The notes: a model not told the origin generated them from the sequence alone. Positions 9,382 to 18,539 are shown, counted from the stretch's first letter. The stretch: DNA of 64,000 bases from Leisingera sp. M658 (GCF_025144145.1 NZ_CP083546.1:2496501-2560500), one strand, 5' to 3'. Numbers and translations: made by a program.

Positions 9382-9643
9382 GGCTTCCAGCGGAATCTAT
9401 GATGCCGCCGGAAAGGCGCGGGAGCGCTCTGTTTCCGTCGGCTCCATGCAGAACGGGTGACACCGTGCAAAATTAGCGCTGCAAGCAACGCTAACGCCAC
9501 TAGCAGGATGTTCCCTGGGCACGGATTGCGTTTCTACCCTTGTTTTCCTCGCGTCTCCCTATCGGCTTAACCGTTGGTTATCCGAACCATCCGATACTGC
9601 ATGTGATTTCTGCCGCGACAGCGGACCACGATGGAGACAGCAG

Positions 9644-9865
9644 ATGGCACAAAGCAGATTCAACCGCCCGCCCGGTTTCGAAGGCAACCAGACCGATCCG
9701 GAAGAAAGCTACCGCGCCGGCTATCAGCATGGCACCCGCGTGATGCTGCGGTATCTGGAAACCATCCCCAAGGCAGACCTGGAACGCCTCAAGAAATGGG
9801 TCGATTTCGAACTCACTGGCTGGCGCCACGACACCGGCGCGGACCCGAACCCTCCGGCCCTTTGA
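9644..9865 (+). CDS. Small hypothetical protein, 73 residues
   Basis: I do not recognise this family. GGAGACAG precedes the ATG and the codon use looks like that of the neighbours. The protein is soluble with no signal peptide or membrane helix: FNRPPGFEGNQTDPEESYRA, then a helical stretch (GYQHGTRVMLRYLETIPKA, DLERLKKWVDFELTGWR) and a short charged tail. A compact helical fold is likely. The next gene follows 53 bp downstream on the same strand, so they may be co-transcribed. Confidence 0.65.
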   Translation: MAQSRFNRPPGFEGNQTDPEESYRAGYQHGTRVMLRYLETIPKADLERLKKWVDFELTGWRHDTGADPNPPAL

Positions 9866-9918
9866 TACCCCGGCCCCGACCGCTTGCACCTGATGCGCCA
9901 GTTCGCCAATGTGGCGCC

Positions 9919-10308
9919 ATGACGGAAAAGAATATGACCGAAGGCCCGCAGCTGGCCGAGATCCTTACCCTGGAAACCAAGGTCTGGGAGGCGCTTGTCT
10001 CTGGCGACCCCGAGGCAGATGGCCGGATGCTGTCGGAGGACTTCCTAGGTGTCTATCCCAGCGGCTTTTCGGGCAAGGCAGGCCATTGCGATCAACTGAA
10101 GGACGGGCCGGTAATGGCGCAATTCCGGCTGAGTGATGCGCAGCTGCGCGTCATAACAGAACAGGCTGTACTGCTGTCCTACCGGGCGCGCTACCGTTCC
10201 TCAGGCAGCTCATGCTGGCAGGTCATGCTGATCTCCTCGCTTTGGGAAAAAAGCGCGTCAGGCTGGCTCAACACTTTCAGCCAGGACACTCCGGAAACAG
10301 CCGCATAA
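9919..10308 (+). CDS. SnoaL/DUF4440-like (NTF2-fold) small protein
   Basis: A 129-residue soluble protein resembling DUF4440/SnoaL-like proteins of the NTF2 fold. It has an N-terminal helix (ILTLETKVWEALVSGDPEAD), the typical MLSEDFLGVYPSGFSGK turn, and three predicted beta strands (AQLRVITEQAVLLSYRARYR; CWQVMLISSLWEKSASGWL). Members include small enzymes and ligand binders, so no reaction is assigned. The ATG at 9919 is preferred; a second ATG 15 bases on (9934) is possible. The last coding gene before the tRNA cluster. Confidence 0.75.
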   Translation: MTEKNMTEGPQLAEILTLETKVWEALVSGDPEADGRMLSEDFLGVYPSGFSGKAGHCDQLKDGPVMAQFRLSDAQLRVITEQAVLLSYRARYRSSGSSCWQVMLISSLWEKSASGWLNTFSQDTPETAA

Positions 10309-10348
10309 CCACGGTACACTTTCGTTCATACCTGAAATTGAGAGAAAG

Positions 10349-10425
10349 TGGCGCGGTTGACGGGGCTCGAACCCGCGACCCCCGGCGTGACAGGCCGGTA
10401 CTCTAACCAGCTGAGCTACAACCGC
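10349..10425 (-). tRNA. tRNA-Asp (GTC), copy 3 in transcription order
   Basis: 77 nt including encoded CCA. Acceptor GCGGTTG pairs with CAACCGC, the anticodon loop CTGTCAC gives GTC, and the T-arm is GGTTCGAGCC. It differs from the other two copies by one base in the D arm (CAGCTGG versus CAGTTGG). Confidence 0.97.
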
Positions 10426-10505
10426 GCATTTGCCTTTCGGCGGCCGTCTCCGGCCAGTGTTCCCCTCCGGGGCGGACCCCGTAATGCCAGGGCGGCAGGC
10501 GAAAG

Positions 10506-10582
10506 TGGCGCGGTTGACGGGGCTCGAACCCGCGACCCCCGGCGTGACAGGCCGGTACTCTAACCAACTGAGCTACAACCGC
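10506..10582 (-). tRNA. tRNA-Asp (GTC), middle copy
   Basis: 77 nt with encoded CCA; identical to the copy at 10665-10741. The spacers on either side are about 80 bp and unrelated in sequence, so the repeats are confined to the tRNA bodies. Confidence 0.97.
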
Positions 10583-10664
10583 ATTTTCGCCTTTCGGCAG
10601 ATTGTTTCCAATCCAGTTCCCCTCCGGGACGGATCCTGTTTTACCCCAGGATGAGGTGCAGCGG

Positions 10665-10741
10665 TGGCGCGGTTGACGGGGCTCGAACCCGCGACCCCCG
10701 GCGTGACAGGCCGGTACTCTAACCAACTGAGCTACAACCGC
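10665..10741 (-). tRNA. tRNA-Asp (GTC), first copy after the promoter
   Basis: 77 nt with encoded CCA, anticodon GTC. First in a three-gene tandem transcribed leftwards from the promoter at 10779-10807. Confidence 0.97.
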
Positions 10742-10778
10742 CCGCTGCACGTTCAGCATCGCTGCTGAATGTTGGGCT

Positions 10779-10807
10779 GTAATATTCCCACCCCTTAGAA
10801 CCGTCAA
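10779..10807 (-). promoter_or_regulatory. Sigma-70 type promoter of the tRNA-Asp cluster
   Basis: On the minus strand TTGACG (10807-10802), a 17-bp spacer and TATTAC (10784-10779). This places the start near 10772, about 30 bases before the first tRNA-Asp. Confidence 0.75.
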
Positions 10808-10941
10808 GAAGTGTTTTGCCTTTTTCGGGACTTTCCCTCAAAAAAAAATCGCCCTCCCGGCAACCCCTTGAAACAGATGGAAAAAACCCAAAGACTACGC
10901 GCCTATCGGCATCTTAGCGCGGTCAATCTGCAAGGTGGGGA

Positions 10942-11017
<76 letters not shown>

Positions 11018-11027
11018 GGTAAGCGGG

Positions 11028-11056
11028 GATTTAGACAATGCCGCCGGGCAGCGCAA
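11028..11056 (-). promoter_or_regulatory. Possible promoter of tRNA-Val (TAC)
   Basis: On the minus strand TTGCGC (11056-11051), a 17-bp spacer and TAAATC (11033-11028). The -35 is reasonable and the -10 weak. Confidence 0.4.
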
Positions 11057-11093
11057 GAGAAAAAACAAAGATTTTTCCACCCTGCCCGCCGGA

Positions 11094-11663
11094 TCACTCC
11101 AAAACGGTTTCCATCCCGTTTTCCAGCACATAAACGCACCCCTGCCCGTTCGGGAGCGCCGCCATGCTGTCGCGGGGCAGGCCGCAGATGATACCGCGCA
11201 TCACCTGCCCCAAAAGCCCATGCGCCACCACCACAGACGGCCCGGTCAGCGACAGCATGAAGTCCAGAATGCGGCCATGAAAGCTGGCATAGCCTTCGCC
11301 GCCGGGGGCCTCGCAGAACAGGTCCAGGTTCCGCGGATTGGCGCCATGGATCTGCGGGTAACGCTGCGCGACCTCCTGCAGCGTCATCCCCTGAAACACG
11401 CCCGCAAAGGCCTCTGCCAGGCGCGGGTCGGTCACAAATGGCGCCCCTCTCAACGCGATATCCGCCGTCTGCTGGGCACGGCCCAGCGGGGACGCATAGC
11501 AGGCCGGATTCTGCTCCAGCACCGGCGCCATCAGACCGGCCTGCCGGCGGGCATGTTCAATTCCCAGCGGTGTCAGCGGCGATTCCAGCTGGCCTTGAAT
11601 GCGGTGCTCTGCATTCCACTCGGTCTGCCCGTGTCTCAGCAGCCAGATTTTCGGAAATTGCAT
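11094..11663 (-). CDS. Histidine phosphatase family protein (phosphoglycerate-mutase-like)
   Basis: A 189-residue cytoplasmic phosphatase of the branch 1 histidine phosphatase superfamily. The RHG signature LLRHGQTEWNAE near the N-terminus carries the phospho-accepting histidine; the second catalytic arginine is in SPLGRAQQTA and the second histidine in VVAHGLLGQVMRG. The length fits small PhoE/CobC-type phosphatases, so the substrate is open. The ATG at 11663 is preferred over longer in-frame starts because it places the RHG loop at about residue 10, as in the family. It lies between two tRNA-Val genes. Confidence 0.9.
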   Translation of the reverse strand: MQFPKIWLLRHGQTEWNAEHRIQGQLESPLTPLGIEHARRQAGLMAPVLEQNPACYASPLGRAQQTADIALRGAPFVTDPRLAEAFAGVFQGMTLQEVAQRYPQIHGANPRNLDLFCEAPGGEGYASFHGRILDFMLSLTGPSVVVAHGLLGQVMRGIICGLPRDSMAALPNGQGCVYVLENGMETVLE

Positions 11664-11737
11664 CACATGCCCCCTGCCCGGTTCTATCGCCAAATTGGTA
11701 GCGGCAAGCCGGGGACAACGGAACCCCGCAAACAAGA

Positions 11738-11772
11738 AAAGGCGCTCAACCGGTACCGGGAGCGCCTTTTGA
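11738..11772 (-). terminator. Rho-independent terminator after tRNA-Val (CAC)
   Basis: AAAAGGCGCTC pairs with GAGCGCCTTTT around a 12-nt loop. On the minus strand it lies directly after the tRNA and supplies a U-run. Confidence 0.8.
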
Positions 11773-11778
11773 AAAGAA

Positions 11779-11853
11779 TGGTGGGTGATAAGAGATTTGA
11801 ACTCCTGACATCTTCGATGTGAACGAAGCGCTCTACCACTGAGCTAATCACCC
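11779..11853 (-). tRNA. tRNA-Val (CAC)
   Basis: 75 nt with encoded CCA. Acceptor GGGTGAT pairs with ATCACCC, and the anticodon stem CTTCG/CGAAG encloses TTCACAT, giving anticodon CAC (valine). It starts only 13 nt after the stop of the HU-like gene, with no promoter-sized gap, so the tRNA is probably processed from that mRNA. Confidence 0.95.
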
Positions 11854-11866
11854 GTGAGGCAGGCTT

Positions 11867-12424
11867 TTACCCGTCCGATGCGGCCTCTGCAAGAGGGTCA
11901 TTGGAAGAATTTCCGGCTTCCCCGGAATTTTCTGCCGCCGCGCTTTTTGCGACCGCAGGCTGGCGCAGTTTGCATACGAACACTTTGCCATTGCTGCGTT
12001 CCTGGCTGCGGTTGATGCGCAGTTTCCCGAACGGCTTGAGGTTCAGTTCACGGCCTTCGGCCACGGCCTCGCCCAGCAACGCCAGAACCGCCTCCACCAC
12101 CGGCTTTGCGTCTCTCTTTTTGACACCAGAGCGTTCGACTGCCAGCTCCACCAGTTCCTTCTTGTTCAGTTCCGGTGCGGCAACAATCGGTGAAGCGGCT
12201 GTTACAACCACGGGTTCTGGTGCAGCAGACGCTTCGGATGACGGGTTGGCTTCCGGCGCGTGCCGCTGCATCGGTGCGTTCACATCTTCAGGTTCGCCTG
12301 TCTCAGGTTTCACAGCAGCCGTCCTGGCGGTGGATGCCTTCAGCGTGCCTGCCTTGCGGACAGGTGGCTTGCCTTCGCCGGACTTGCGCCCGGATGTACT
12401 GCTTTTGCTGGTTGCTCTTGCCAT
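11867..12424 (-). CDS. HU/IHF-like DNA-binding protein with long disordered N-terminal tail
   Basis: The 185-residue product has a typical bacterial HU-like fold only from about residue 86 (LNKKELVELAVERSGVKKRD, VEAVLALLGEAVAEGREL, LKPFGKLRINRSQERSNGK). The first 85 residues are rich in Ala, Pro, Ser, Thr, Lys and Glu with Lys/Arg clusters near the start (RATSKSSTSGRKSGEGKPPV), so it is a low-complexity, probably disordered tail; the C-terminus is a further short Ala/Ser/Glu tail. Normal HU is about 90 residues. It likely shapes nucleoid DNA, with the tail modulating binding (inference). Followed after 13 nt by tRNA-Val (CAC). Confidence 0.82.
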   Translation of the reverse strand: MARATSKSSTSGRKSGEGKPPVRKAGTLKASTARTAAVKPETGEPEDVNAPMQRHAPEANPSSEASAAPEPVVVTAASPIVAAPELNKKELVELAVERSGVKKRDAKPVVEAVLALLGEAVAEGRELNLKPFGKLRINRSQERSNGKVFVCKLRQPAVAKSAAAENSGEAGNSSNDPLAEAASDG

Positions 12425-12556
12425 TTGTGCCCCATGATCCTGTTACTTACCCTGCATCGGCTTCTCAGCTGCCCCGCGCTGTTGCGATTGGCAGCCAGGC
12501 GTGCGGGCCTGCTCTGTGCAGCCAGCCTAACACAGGCCCCCTCCGGCGTGAACCGG

Positions 12557-13012
12557 TTAGCAGGCCGGCAGGGCATCGCGCTGAATCATGGTGCGCAGGG
12601 TAAAACTGGACCGGGTGTTGCGAATGCCCGGCACCCGCATCAGACGGTCCTCCAGAAATCTGTCGAAATCCGGCAGATCCTCGGCCACCACCCGCAACAG
12701 GATATCGCGTGTGCCGGTCATTAAGTAGCACTCCATCACCTGATCGAACTGGCGCACCGCTTTTTCAAAGGCCTGCAGGGCGCCGGTTGACTGGCGCTCC
12801 AGCTCCACCGCCACAAAGATCGTGACCGGCAGCCCCATCTTGGTCTGATCCACTCGCGCGGAATAGCCGCTGATCACGCCGCTTTCCTCCAAATTGGCCA
12901 CCCGGCGCGCGCAGGGCGTTGGCGATAGCCCGACCTTCTCTGACAATTCGGAAATCTTCAGCCGCCCATTGCGCTGAAGCGCGGCCACAATCTTGCGATC
13001 AATTGAGTCCAT
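12557..13012 (-). CDS. Lrp/AsnC family transcriptional regulator
   Basis: A 151-residue feast/famine regulator. The N-terminal winged HTH (DSIDRKIVAALQRNGRLKIS, LSEKVGLSPTPCARRVANLE) is followed by the RAM/AsnC ligand-binding domain (VTIFVAVELERQS ... ECYLMTGTRDILLRVVAEDL ... VPGIRNTRSSFTLRTM). Such proteins form octamers and respond to amino acids. It is divergent from the amino-acid dehydrogenase gene at 13145, with 132 bp between them, so that gene is its most likely target and an amino acid its likely ligand. The start has GAGG and CCTCC-type sequence just upstream; GAGGAAAC lies at a good distance. Confidence 0.94.
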   Translation of the reverse strand: MDSIDRKIVAALQRNGRLKISELSEKVGLSPTPCARRVANLEESGVISGYSARVDQTKMGLPVTIFVAVELERQSTGALQAFEKAVRQFDQVMECYLMTGTRDILLRVVAEDLPDFDRFLEDRLMRVPGIRNTRSSFTLRTMIQRDALPAC

Positions 13013-13144
13013 GGAGGTTTCCTCTAAGAAAGGCTTCTTCTACAGAGCATACCACCAAACGCCACCGTTCTGGCAGGTCTTTTTAGTGAAAACCGGCGCC
13101 CGCGCCCTAGTATCATCGGGAAAAGTTTTGGAGGAGCAATCCAG

Positions 13145-14200
13145 ATGACAGTGACTGCCGTCGCATCGACCACCCATGAAGAGATCTACCGCGTCGAGGA
13201 GGCCTCTGCGGGGCTGCTTGGCTTCATCGCCATCCACTCCACCCGGCTGGGTCCCGCCGCCGGCGGATTGCGGATGCGCCCTTATGCCAGCGAAGAGGAA
13301 GCACTGACTGACGTTCAGCGGCTCAGCGAAGGCATGACCTACAAGAACGCCGCAGCAGGACTGACGCTGGGCGGCGGCAAGGCGGTGATCATCGGCGACC
13401 CTGCCCGGGACAAATCGCCGGAGCTGCTGCGCGCCTTTGCCCGTGCCATCGAAAGCCTGGACGGCCGCTACATCACTGCCGAAGACATGGGGATGAGCCC
13501 TTCCGACATGGGGGTTCTGGCAGAGGAAACCCGGTTTGTGGCAGGTCTTGCCGATGGCGAATATGCTAGCGGCGATCCCTCTCCGATCACCGCCCGCGGT
13601 ATTTTCAACGCGATTTGCACCACGCGTGCCCACAAACACGGCAGCCGTGATCTGGGCGGCGTTACCGTCGCGGTGCAGGGCCTGGGCCATGTCGGCTGGT
13701 ATCTTTGCCGGTTTCTGACCGAGGCCGGCGCCAAGCTGATTGTGACCGACATCGACGAGGCCCGTGTAGAACAGGCAATTGCCGAATTCGGCGCCAAAGC
13801 AGTGCCGCTGGACGGAATCTACGGTGTTGACGCAGACGTCTTTGCTCCCTGCGCCATCGGCGGCATCTTGAATGCCCGGACGATCCCGCAGCTGAAGGCG
13901 GACATCGTCGCAGGCGGCGCCAACAACCAGCTGGCGACCGCCGCTGACGCCGCAGGCCTGCACGCGCGCGGCATCCTTTATGCGCCTGATTTTGTGGCCA
14001 ATGGCGGCGGCATCATCAACGTTGCAACCGAAATCCAGCGGATCAAGGACCGCAAAGGATTTGTTGCCGAGAAACTCAAAGCGCTGGACGAAACGATGGC
14101 TTCGATCCTGATCCAGGCTGAGACAGCAGATGTCAGCCCGGCCGAAATGGCCATTGCCACGGTACAGGCCAAAATGGCCGGTTCCAGCAAGGCGGCCTGA
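13145..14200 (+). CDS. Glu/Leu/Phe/Val dehydrogenase family protein
   Basis: NAD-dependent amino-acid dehydrogenase of 351 residues, deaminating a branched or aromatic amino acid to its 2-oxo acid. Its length matches Leu/Phe/Val dehydrogenases rather than glutamate dehydrogenase. Substrate-binding motifs are GPAAGGLRM, MTYKNAAAGLTLGGGKAVI (catalytic lysine in GGGKA), and AEDMGMSPSDM; the nucleotide fold has VAVQGLGHVGWYLCRFL, with VTDIDE as the acidic end of its second strand, and the C-terminal part has APDFVANGGGIINV. TTGGAGGAG lies upstream of the start. Its divergent Lrp-type neighbour is the likely regulator. Confidence 0.92.
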   Translation: MTVTAVASTTHEEIYRVEEASAGLLGFIAIHSTRLGPAAGGLRMRPYASEEEALTDVQRLSEGMTYKNAAAGLTLGGGKAVIIGDPARDKSPELLRAFARAIESLDGRYITAEDMGMSPSDMGVLAEETRFVAGLADGEYASGDPSPITARGIFNAICTTRAHKHGSRDLGGVTVAVQGLGHVGWYLCRFLTEAGAKLIVTDIDEARVEQAIAEFGAKAVPLDGIYGVDADVFAPCAIGGILNARTIPQLKADIVAGGANNQLATAADAAGLHARGILYAPDFVANGGGIINVATEIQRIKDRKGFVAEKLKALDETMASILIQAETADVSPAEMAIATVQAKMAGSSKAA

Positions 14201-14286
14201 CCGCCTTCCCAAGCGATACCGCGGGGCACTCCCGCACCCGCACGGAGCCCGGCCTGCGGCAGGTCTCCATGAGGGTTTTGGGCCCG

Positions 14287-14400
14287 GCGGCCTGCCCCAC
14301 CGGGGCAGGCCGCACGCCGCACCCCAGGTGCGGCGCCCCGCCCAACCGCTGCTGAGGCGCATCAGCGCATCCCGCAGCGGGCAGGAGCCCTCCTCCCACG
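14287..14400. repeat. Hairpin-rich intergenic element
   Basis: A chain of strong stems: a perfect 12-bp stem GCGGCCTGCCCC/GGGGCAGGCCGC (14287-14313), a perfect 9-bp stem CGCCGCACC/GGTGCGGCG (14315-14335), and an imperfect one around GCTGCTGAGGCGCATCAGC (14349-14367). No reading frame of note in 14201-14538. From its look it is a candidate dispersed element, but no second copy is present in this window. Confidence 0.5.
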
Positions 14401-14482
14401 CCTGAGACCTGTCAGGGATAGACACACAGAAACCTGGAACCACGCCCCGGCAAGAAGGGCCGGAACGGAAGATGAAACTGAA

Positions 14483-14510
14483 AAAGGGCGGCCCCGCGGG
14501 ACCGCCCTTT
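14483..14510 (-). terminator. Terminator after lon
   Basis: AAAGGGCGG pairs with CCGCCCTTT, and the minus-strand copy ends in a U-run (AAAAA at 14481-14485 on the plus strand). Confidence 0.75.
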
Positions 14511-14538
14511 CCTTTCTTGCACCAGATCCAGGCCGTGA

Positions 14539-16950
14539 TCAGTGGGCGGTAGCGCCCGCCCCGTCCTCTGAGCCTTTCAGAGCCGCTTTGGCTGCTGCGG
14601 CTTCCTCGGCTTCCTGGTCCCATTCGATGGGGTCCGGTTGGGACACCAGCGCGTGTTTCAGAACCTCGGACACATGGGACACGGGGATGATTTTCAGCCC
14701 TTCTTTCACATTGTCCGGAATTTCCGGCAGATCCTTTTCATTTTCCTGCGGGATCAGCACCGTCTTGATACCACCGCGCAGGGCTGCCAGCAGCTTCTCC
14801 TTGAGGCCGCCAATGGCGCTGGCATTGCCGCGCAGGGTGACTTCGCCCGTCATCGCAATGTCCTTGCGTACCGGAATGCCCGTCAGCACCGAGACAATCG
14901 CCGTAACCATCGCCAGGCCCGCACTTGGGCCGTCCTTTGGCGTCGCGCCGTCGGGCACGTGCACATGGATGTCCAGCTTGTCGAACTGCGGCGGCTTGAC
15001 GCCGATCTGCGGGCTGATCGAGCGCACATAGCTCGACGCCGCCTCGATTGACTCCTTCATCACATCGCCCAGCTTGCCGGTGGTCTTCATCCGGCCCTTG
15101 CCCGGCAGCCGCAGCGCCTCGATACTCAGCAGCTCACCCCCGACGGACGTATAGGCGAGGCCAGTGACAACACCAACCTGATCTTCCATCTCAGCCAACC
15201 CATAGCGGAACTTCTTCACGCCCAGGAAATCATCCAGATTGTCCGCCGTGACAGTGACGCTGCCGGCCTCTTTCTTGATAATCTTGGTCAGCGATTTGCG
15301 CGCCACCTTGGCAATCTCGCGCTCCAGGTTCCGCACGCCTGCCTCGCGTGTGTAGGTCCGGATCATCTCGGTCACCGCGTCTTCGGTCAGCTCAAACTCC
15401 TTAGCCTTCAACCCGTGGTTCTTCACCTGCTTGGAAATCAGATGCTGCTTGGCGATCTCGCGCTTTTCGTCCTCGGTGTAGCCCGACAGCGGAATGATCT
15501 CCATCCGGTCCAGCAGCGGCCCCGGCATGTTGTAGCTGTTCGAAGTGGTCAGGAACATCACGTTCGAGAGGTCATATTCGACCTCCAGATAGTGATCCAT
15601 AAAGGTGTTGTTCTGTTCCGGATCCAGCACCTCCAGCATCGCCGAGGCCGGGTCGCCGCGGAAATCCTGGCCCATCTTGTCGATTTCGTCGAGCAGGATC
15701 AGCGGGTTGGTGGTTTTCGCCTTCTTCAGCGCCTGGATGATCTTGCCGGGCATCGAGCCGATATAGGTCCGGCGGTGGCCGCGGATCTCGGACTCGTCGC
15801 GCACGCCGCCCAGCGAGATGCGGATGAACTCGCGCCCTGTCGCCTTGGCGACGGATTTGCCCAGCGAGGTCTTACCCACGCCCGGAGGGCCGACAAGGCA
15901 CAGGATCGGCCCCTTCAGCTTGACCGAGCGCTGCTGCACCGCCAGATATTCAACGATCCGCTCCTTGACCTTCTCCAGGCCATAGTGATCCGCATCCAGG
16001 ATCTCCTGCGCCTTGTTCAGGTCTTTCTTGACGCGGGACTTGTTGCCCCACGGGATCGACAGCATCCAGTCGAGATAGTTGCGCACAACCGTGGCTTCGG
16101 CCGACATCGGCGACATGTTCTTGAGCTTCTTCAGCTCGGCATCCGCCTTTTCGCGCGCCTCCTTCGACAGTTTGGTGGCGGCGATTTTTTCTTCCAGCTC
16201 GGCGATTTCGCCAGCGCCTTCCTCACCGTCGCCCAGCTCCTTCTGAATGGCCTTCATCTGCTCATTCAGATAATATTCGCGCTGGGTCTTCTCCATCTGG
16301 GATTTGACGCGGGTCTTGATCTTCTTCTCGACCTGCAGGACCGACATTTCGCCCTGCATCAGGCCATAGACCTTCTCCAGCCGTTCGCTGATGGACAGTG
16401 TTTCCAGCAGTTCCTGCTTGCGGTCGACCTCTATGCCCAGATGACCCGCAACCAGATCGGCCAGTTTGGCCGGCTCAGTGGTTTCACCGACGGCGGACAG
16501 GGCCTCCTCGGGGATGTTCTTGCGGACCTTGGCATAGCGCTCGAACTCGTCGCCCACGGTGCGCACCAGCGCCTCGGTGGTGGTGACATCGCCGGGCATT
16601 TCCGGCAGTTCCTCGGCCTTGGCCTCGAAGAAATTGTCGTTTTCGAGGAATTCGGTGATCTTTACACGCGCCTGCCCCTCGACCAGCACCTTGACGGTGC
16701 CGTCGGGCAGTTTCAGCAGCTGCAGCACATTGGCCAGCACGCCCACGGAATAGATGCTATCGGTTTCGGGATCGTCCTCGGACGGGTCGATCTGGCTGGA
16801 CAGCAGGATCTGCTTGTCATCCGCCATCACCTCTTCCAAGGCGCGCACCGATTTTTCCCGGCCCACAAACAGCGGCACGATCATGTGGGGGAAGACCACG
16901 ATGTCGCGCAGCGGCAGGACTGGGTAGGAGGAATTGAGTGGCTCTTGCAT
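14539..16950 (-). CDS. lon: ATP-dependent protease La (Lon)
   Basis: Cytoplasmic AAA+ serine protease of 803 residues that degrades damaged and regulatory proteins. Domains in order: N-terminal Lon substrate domain ([20 protein letters not shown]), coiled-coil middle (LEVEKK-like helices around 210-300), AAA+ module with Walker [14 protein letters not shown] and Walker [12 protein letters not shown], then the protease domain with the catalytic serine in [11 protein letters not shown] and lysine in [11 protein letters not shown]. The ATG at 16950 begins [11 protein letters not shown], with AGGA ten bases upstream; a longer frame upstream lacks homology-like sequence. A heat-shock-like promoter lies at 17028-17056 and a terminator after the stop. 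Confidence 0.97.
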   Translation of the reverse strand: MQEPLNSSYPVLPLRDIVVFPHMIVPLFVGREKSVRALEEVMADDKQILLSSQIDPSEDDPETDSIYSVGVLANVLQLLKLPDGTVKVLVEGQARVKITEFLENDNFFEAKAEELPEMPGDVTTTEALVRTVGDEFERYAKVRKNIPEEALSAVGETTEPAKLADLVAGHLGIEVDRKQELLETLSISERLEKVYGLMQGEMSVLQVEKKIKTRVKSQMEKTQREYYLNEQMKAIQKELGDGEEGAGEIAELEEKIAATKLSKEAREKADAELKKLKNMSPMSAEATVVRNYLDWMLSIPWGNKSRVKKDLNKAQEILDADHYGLEKVKERIVEYLAVQQRSVKLKGPILCLVGPPGVGKTSLGKSVAKATGREFIRISLGGVRDESEIRGHRRTYIGSMPGKIIQALKKAKTTNPLILLDEIDKMGQDFRGDPASAMLEVLDPEQNNTFMDHYLEVEYDLSNVMFLTTSNSYNMPGPLLDRMEIIPLSGYTEDEKREIAKQHLISKQVKNHGLKAKEFELTEDAVTEMIRTYTREAGVRNLEREIAKVARKSLTKIIKKEAGSVTVTADNLDDFLGVKKFRYGLAEMEDQVGVVTGLAYTSVGGELLSIEALRLPGKGRMKTTGKLGDVMKESIEAASSYVRSISPQIGVKPPQFDKLDIHVHVPDGATPKDGPSAGLAMVTAIVSVLTGIPVRKDIAMTGEVTLRGNASAIGGLKEKLLAALRGGIKTVLIPQENEKDLPEIPDNVKEGLKIIPVSHVSEVLKHALVSQPDPIEWDQEAEEAAAAKAALKGSEDGAGATAH

Positions 16951-17027
16951 ACTCGGTCCTTTGATTTGGCAAGACGGCCCGGCCCCGATCCCGGCAGCTT
17001 TGGCCCGTCTCCTCAATTGATGTCTTT

Positions 17028-17056
17028 ATCTGGGGGGATGGTTAACACTTTTCAAC
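17028..17056 (-). promoter_or_regulatory. RpoH (sigma-32)-like promoter of lon
   Basis: On the minus strand GTTGAAA (17056-17050), 14 bp, CCCCAGAT (17035-17028), close to the classical CTTGAAA-N14-CCCCAT pattern. It would start transcription about 70 bases before the lon ATG. Alphaproteobacterial RpoH promoters are looser, so this is a motif match only. Confidence 0.5.
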
Positions 17057-17471
17057 CGCCCTGCCCCAAGGTTTGCAGCCACCTTGCCCGCACCGCACCC
17101 GGACCACAAGGGCGCAAATGGTGAAAGGGTGACCAAAGGCCTAACGGGCCCGCCGCAGCTGTAAGAGCTGCAGGGCACAGGCCGTTTAACAGCACATAGT
17201 TGCGCCCGGCCAGCCGTCATCCAGCAGCCATACGGGCGGGTTCCAACTGCTTGGCACAGGGTTCACATCCAGCACCTTGAACAACTGCACGCCGGCGCCT
17301 AAACTGCACGGCGAATACCGGAGATTGTATGACCTGAGTCATCCGGGCCCGCGGCATGCCGGCCCACACCAAACGCAAAAACCTTCAGACCTGCAGCCAG
17401 CGGGCCGGTTTTGTTTGGCCGCATTTGAATATACCACGCCCGCCAAACGGGCTCTCCGAGAGTTTTAAGAC
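17057..17471. other. Long lon-rsgA intergenic region
   Basis: About 415 bp with no supported gene. It includes a GC-rich inverted stretch around 17345-17366 (GGGCCCGCGGCATGCCGGCCC) and presumably the rsgA promoter, which I cannot place. Confidence 0.4.
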
Positions 17472-18539
17472 ATGAACCGCAGAAAACTTCCCGGCTTTCT
17501 GAACACCCCCGTGCGTTCGCAGGTCTCTTCCGGCCTGAGCGAACTGGGTTTCAAACCCTTTTTTCAACACCAGATGGCAGATGCCGCCGACGGCGCCGCT
17601 CCGGCCCGCATCACCGCCATTCACCGCAGCCAGTTCGACCTCATCAGCGCTGACGGTCCCCTGACCTGCCCGGCCATTGATGGCGCCGCTGTCGGGGACT
17701 GGCTGCTCCTTGACCCAGAAACCGGGCACGGCACCGTCCTGCTGGAACGGGCCTCCTTGTTTAGACGGCGCGCGCCCGGCACCGGCCGCGAAACACAGCT
17801 GATTGCCGCCAACATTGACACGCTGTTTATCGTCACCTCCTGCAATCACGACTTCAACATCGCCCGGCTGGAACGCTTTCTGGCGCTGGCAAACGAAGCA
17901 AACACCACCCCGGTGATCATTCTGACCAAGGCCGACCTTGCAGATGATCCCGACAGTTACCGGACGCAGGCCCAATCCTTGCAGCCCGGCCTTGTTGCCG
18001 AAACCATCGACGCCACCAATCCTGCAGAGGTCAACCGCCTGCGTGCCTGGTGCGGGCTGGGGGAAACGGTGGCATTGGCCGGCTCCTCAGGTGTCGGCAA
18101 GTCCACTTTGGCCAACACCCTGGCCGGCGGCGGGCTGATGCAAACCGGCGCCATCCGCGAGGATGACAGCAAAGGCCGCCATACGACCTCGCACCGGCAA
18201 ATGCTGCGGCTGCCCGGTGCCGGCTGGCTGATCGACACACCCGGCATGCGCGAATTGCAGATATCTGACGCGCAAGACGGTATTGATATGGTGTTTCAGG
18301 ATCTTACCGATATCGCGGCACACTGCCGTTTCAGGGACTGCCAGCACGAAAGCGAACCGGGCTGCGCCATCCAAGCAGCCGCCAAAGCCGGCCAGCTTGA
18401 CACCGACCGCATTGCGCGCTGGCAAAAGCTAAGATCCGAGGACGCCTTTAACGCGCAGTCTCCGTCGGAACGCCGCGCCGCCGGCAAAGCGCTTGGCAAG
18501 GTGATCAAACAGGCCAAACGCATCAAGCGCAAAAAGTAA
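17472..18539 (+). CDS. rsgA: Ribosome small subunit-dependent GTPase A
   Basis: Circularly permuted GTPase that helps 30S subunit maturation, 355 residues. An N-terminal OB-fold (about 40-110, ARITAIHRSQFDLISADG) precedes the G domain, in which the permuted order is visible: G4 ILTKADL, G1 AGSSGVGKSTLANTL, then the G3 motif DTPGMREL. A C-terminal zinc-binding region contains CRFRDCQHESEPGC (cysteines plus histidine) and ends in a basic tail (KQAKRIKRKK) fit for rRNA contact. Stands alone between lon and tgt, convergent with tgt. Confidence 0.95.
   Translation: MNRRKLPGFLNTPVRSQVSSGLSELGFKPFFQHQMADAADGAAPARITAIHRSQFDLISADGPLTCPAIDGAAVGDWLLLDPETGHGTVLLERASLFRRRAPGTGRETQLIAANIDTLFIVTSCNHDFNIARLERFLALANEANTTPVIILTKADLADDPDSYRTQAQSLQPGLVAETIDATNPAEVNRLRAWCGLGETVALAGSSGVGKSTLANTLAGGGLMQTGAIREDDSKGRHTTSHRQMLRLPGAGWLIDTPGMRELQISDAQDGIDMVFQDLTDIAAHCRFRDCQHESEPGCAIQAAAKAGQLDTDRIARWQKLRSEDAFNAQSPSERRAAGKALGKVIKQAKRIKRKK

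Noticed and set aside
15415-17124. A long frame antisense to lon
   Set aside because: Leu/Asp/Arg/Gln/His-rich composition typical of antisense reading of a coding gene; lon is unambiguous.
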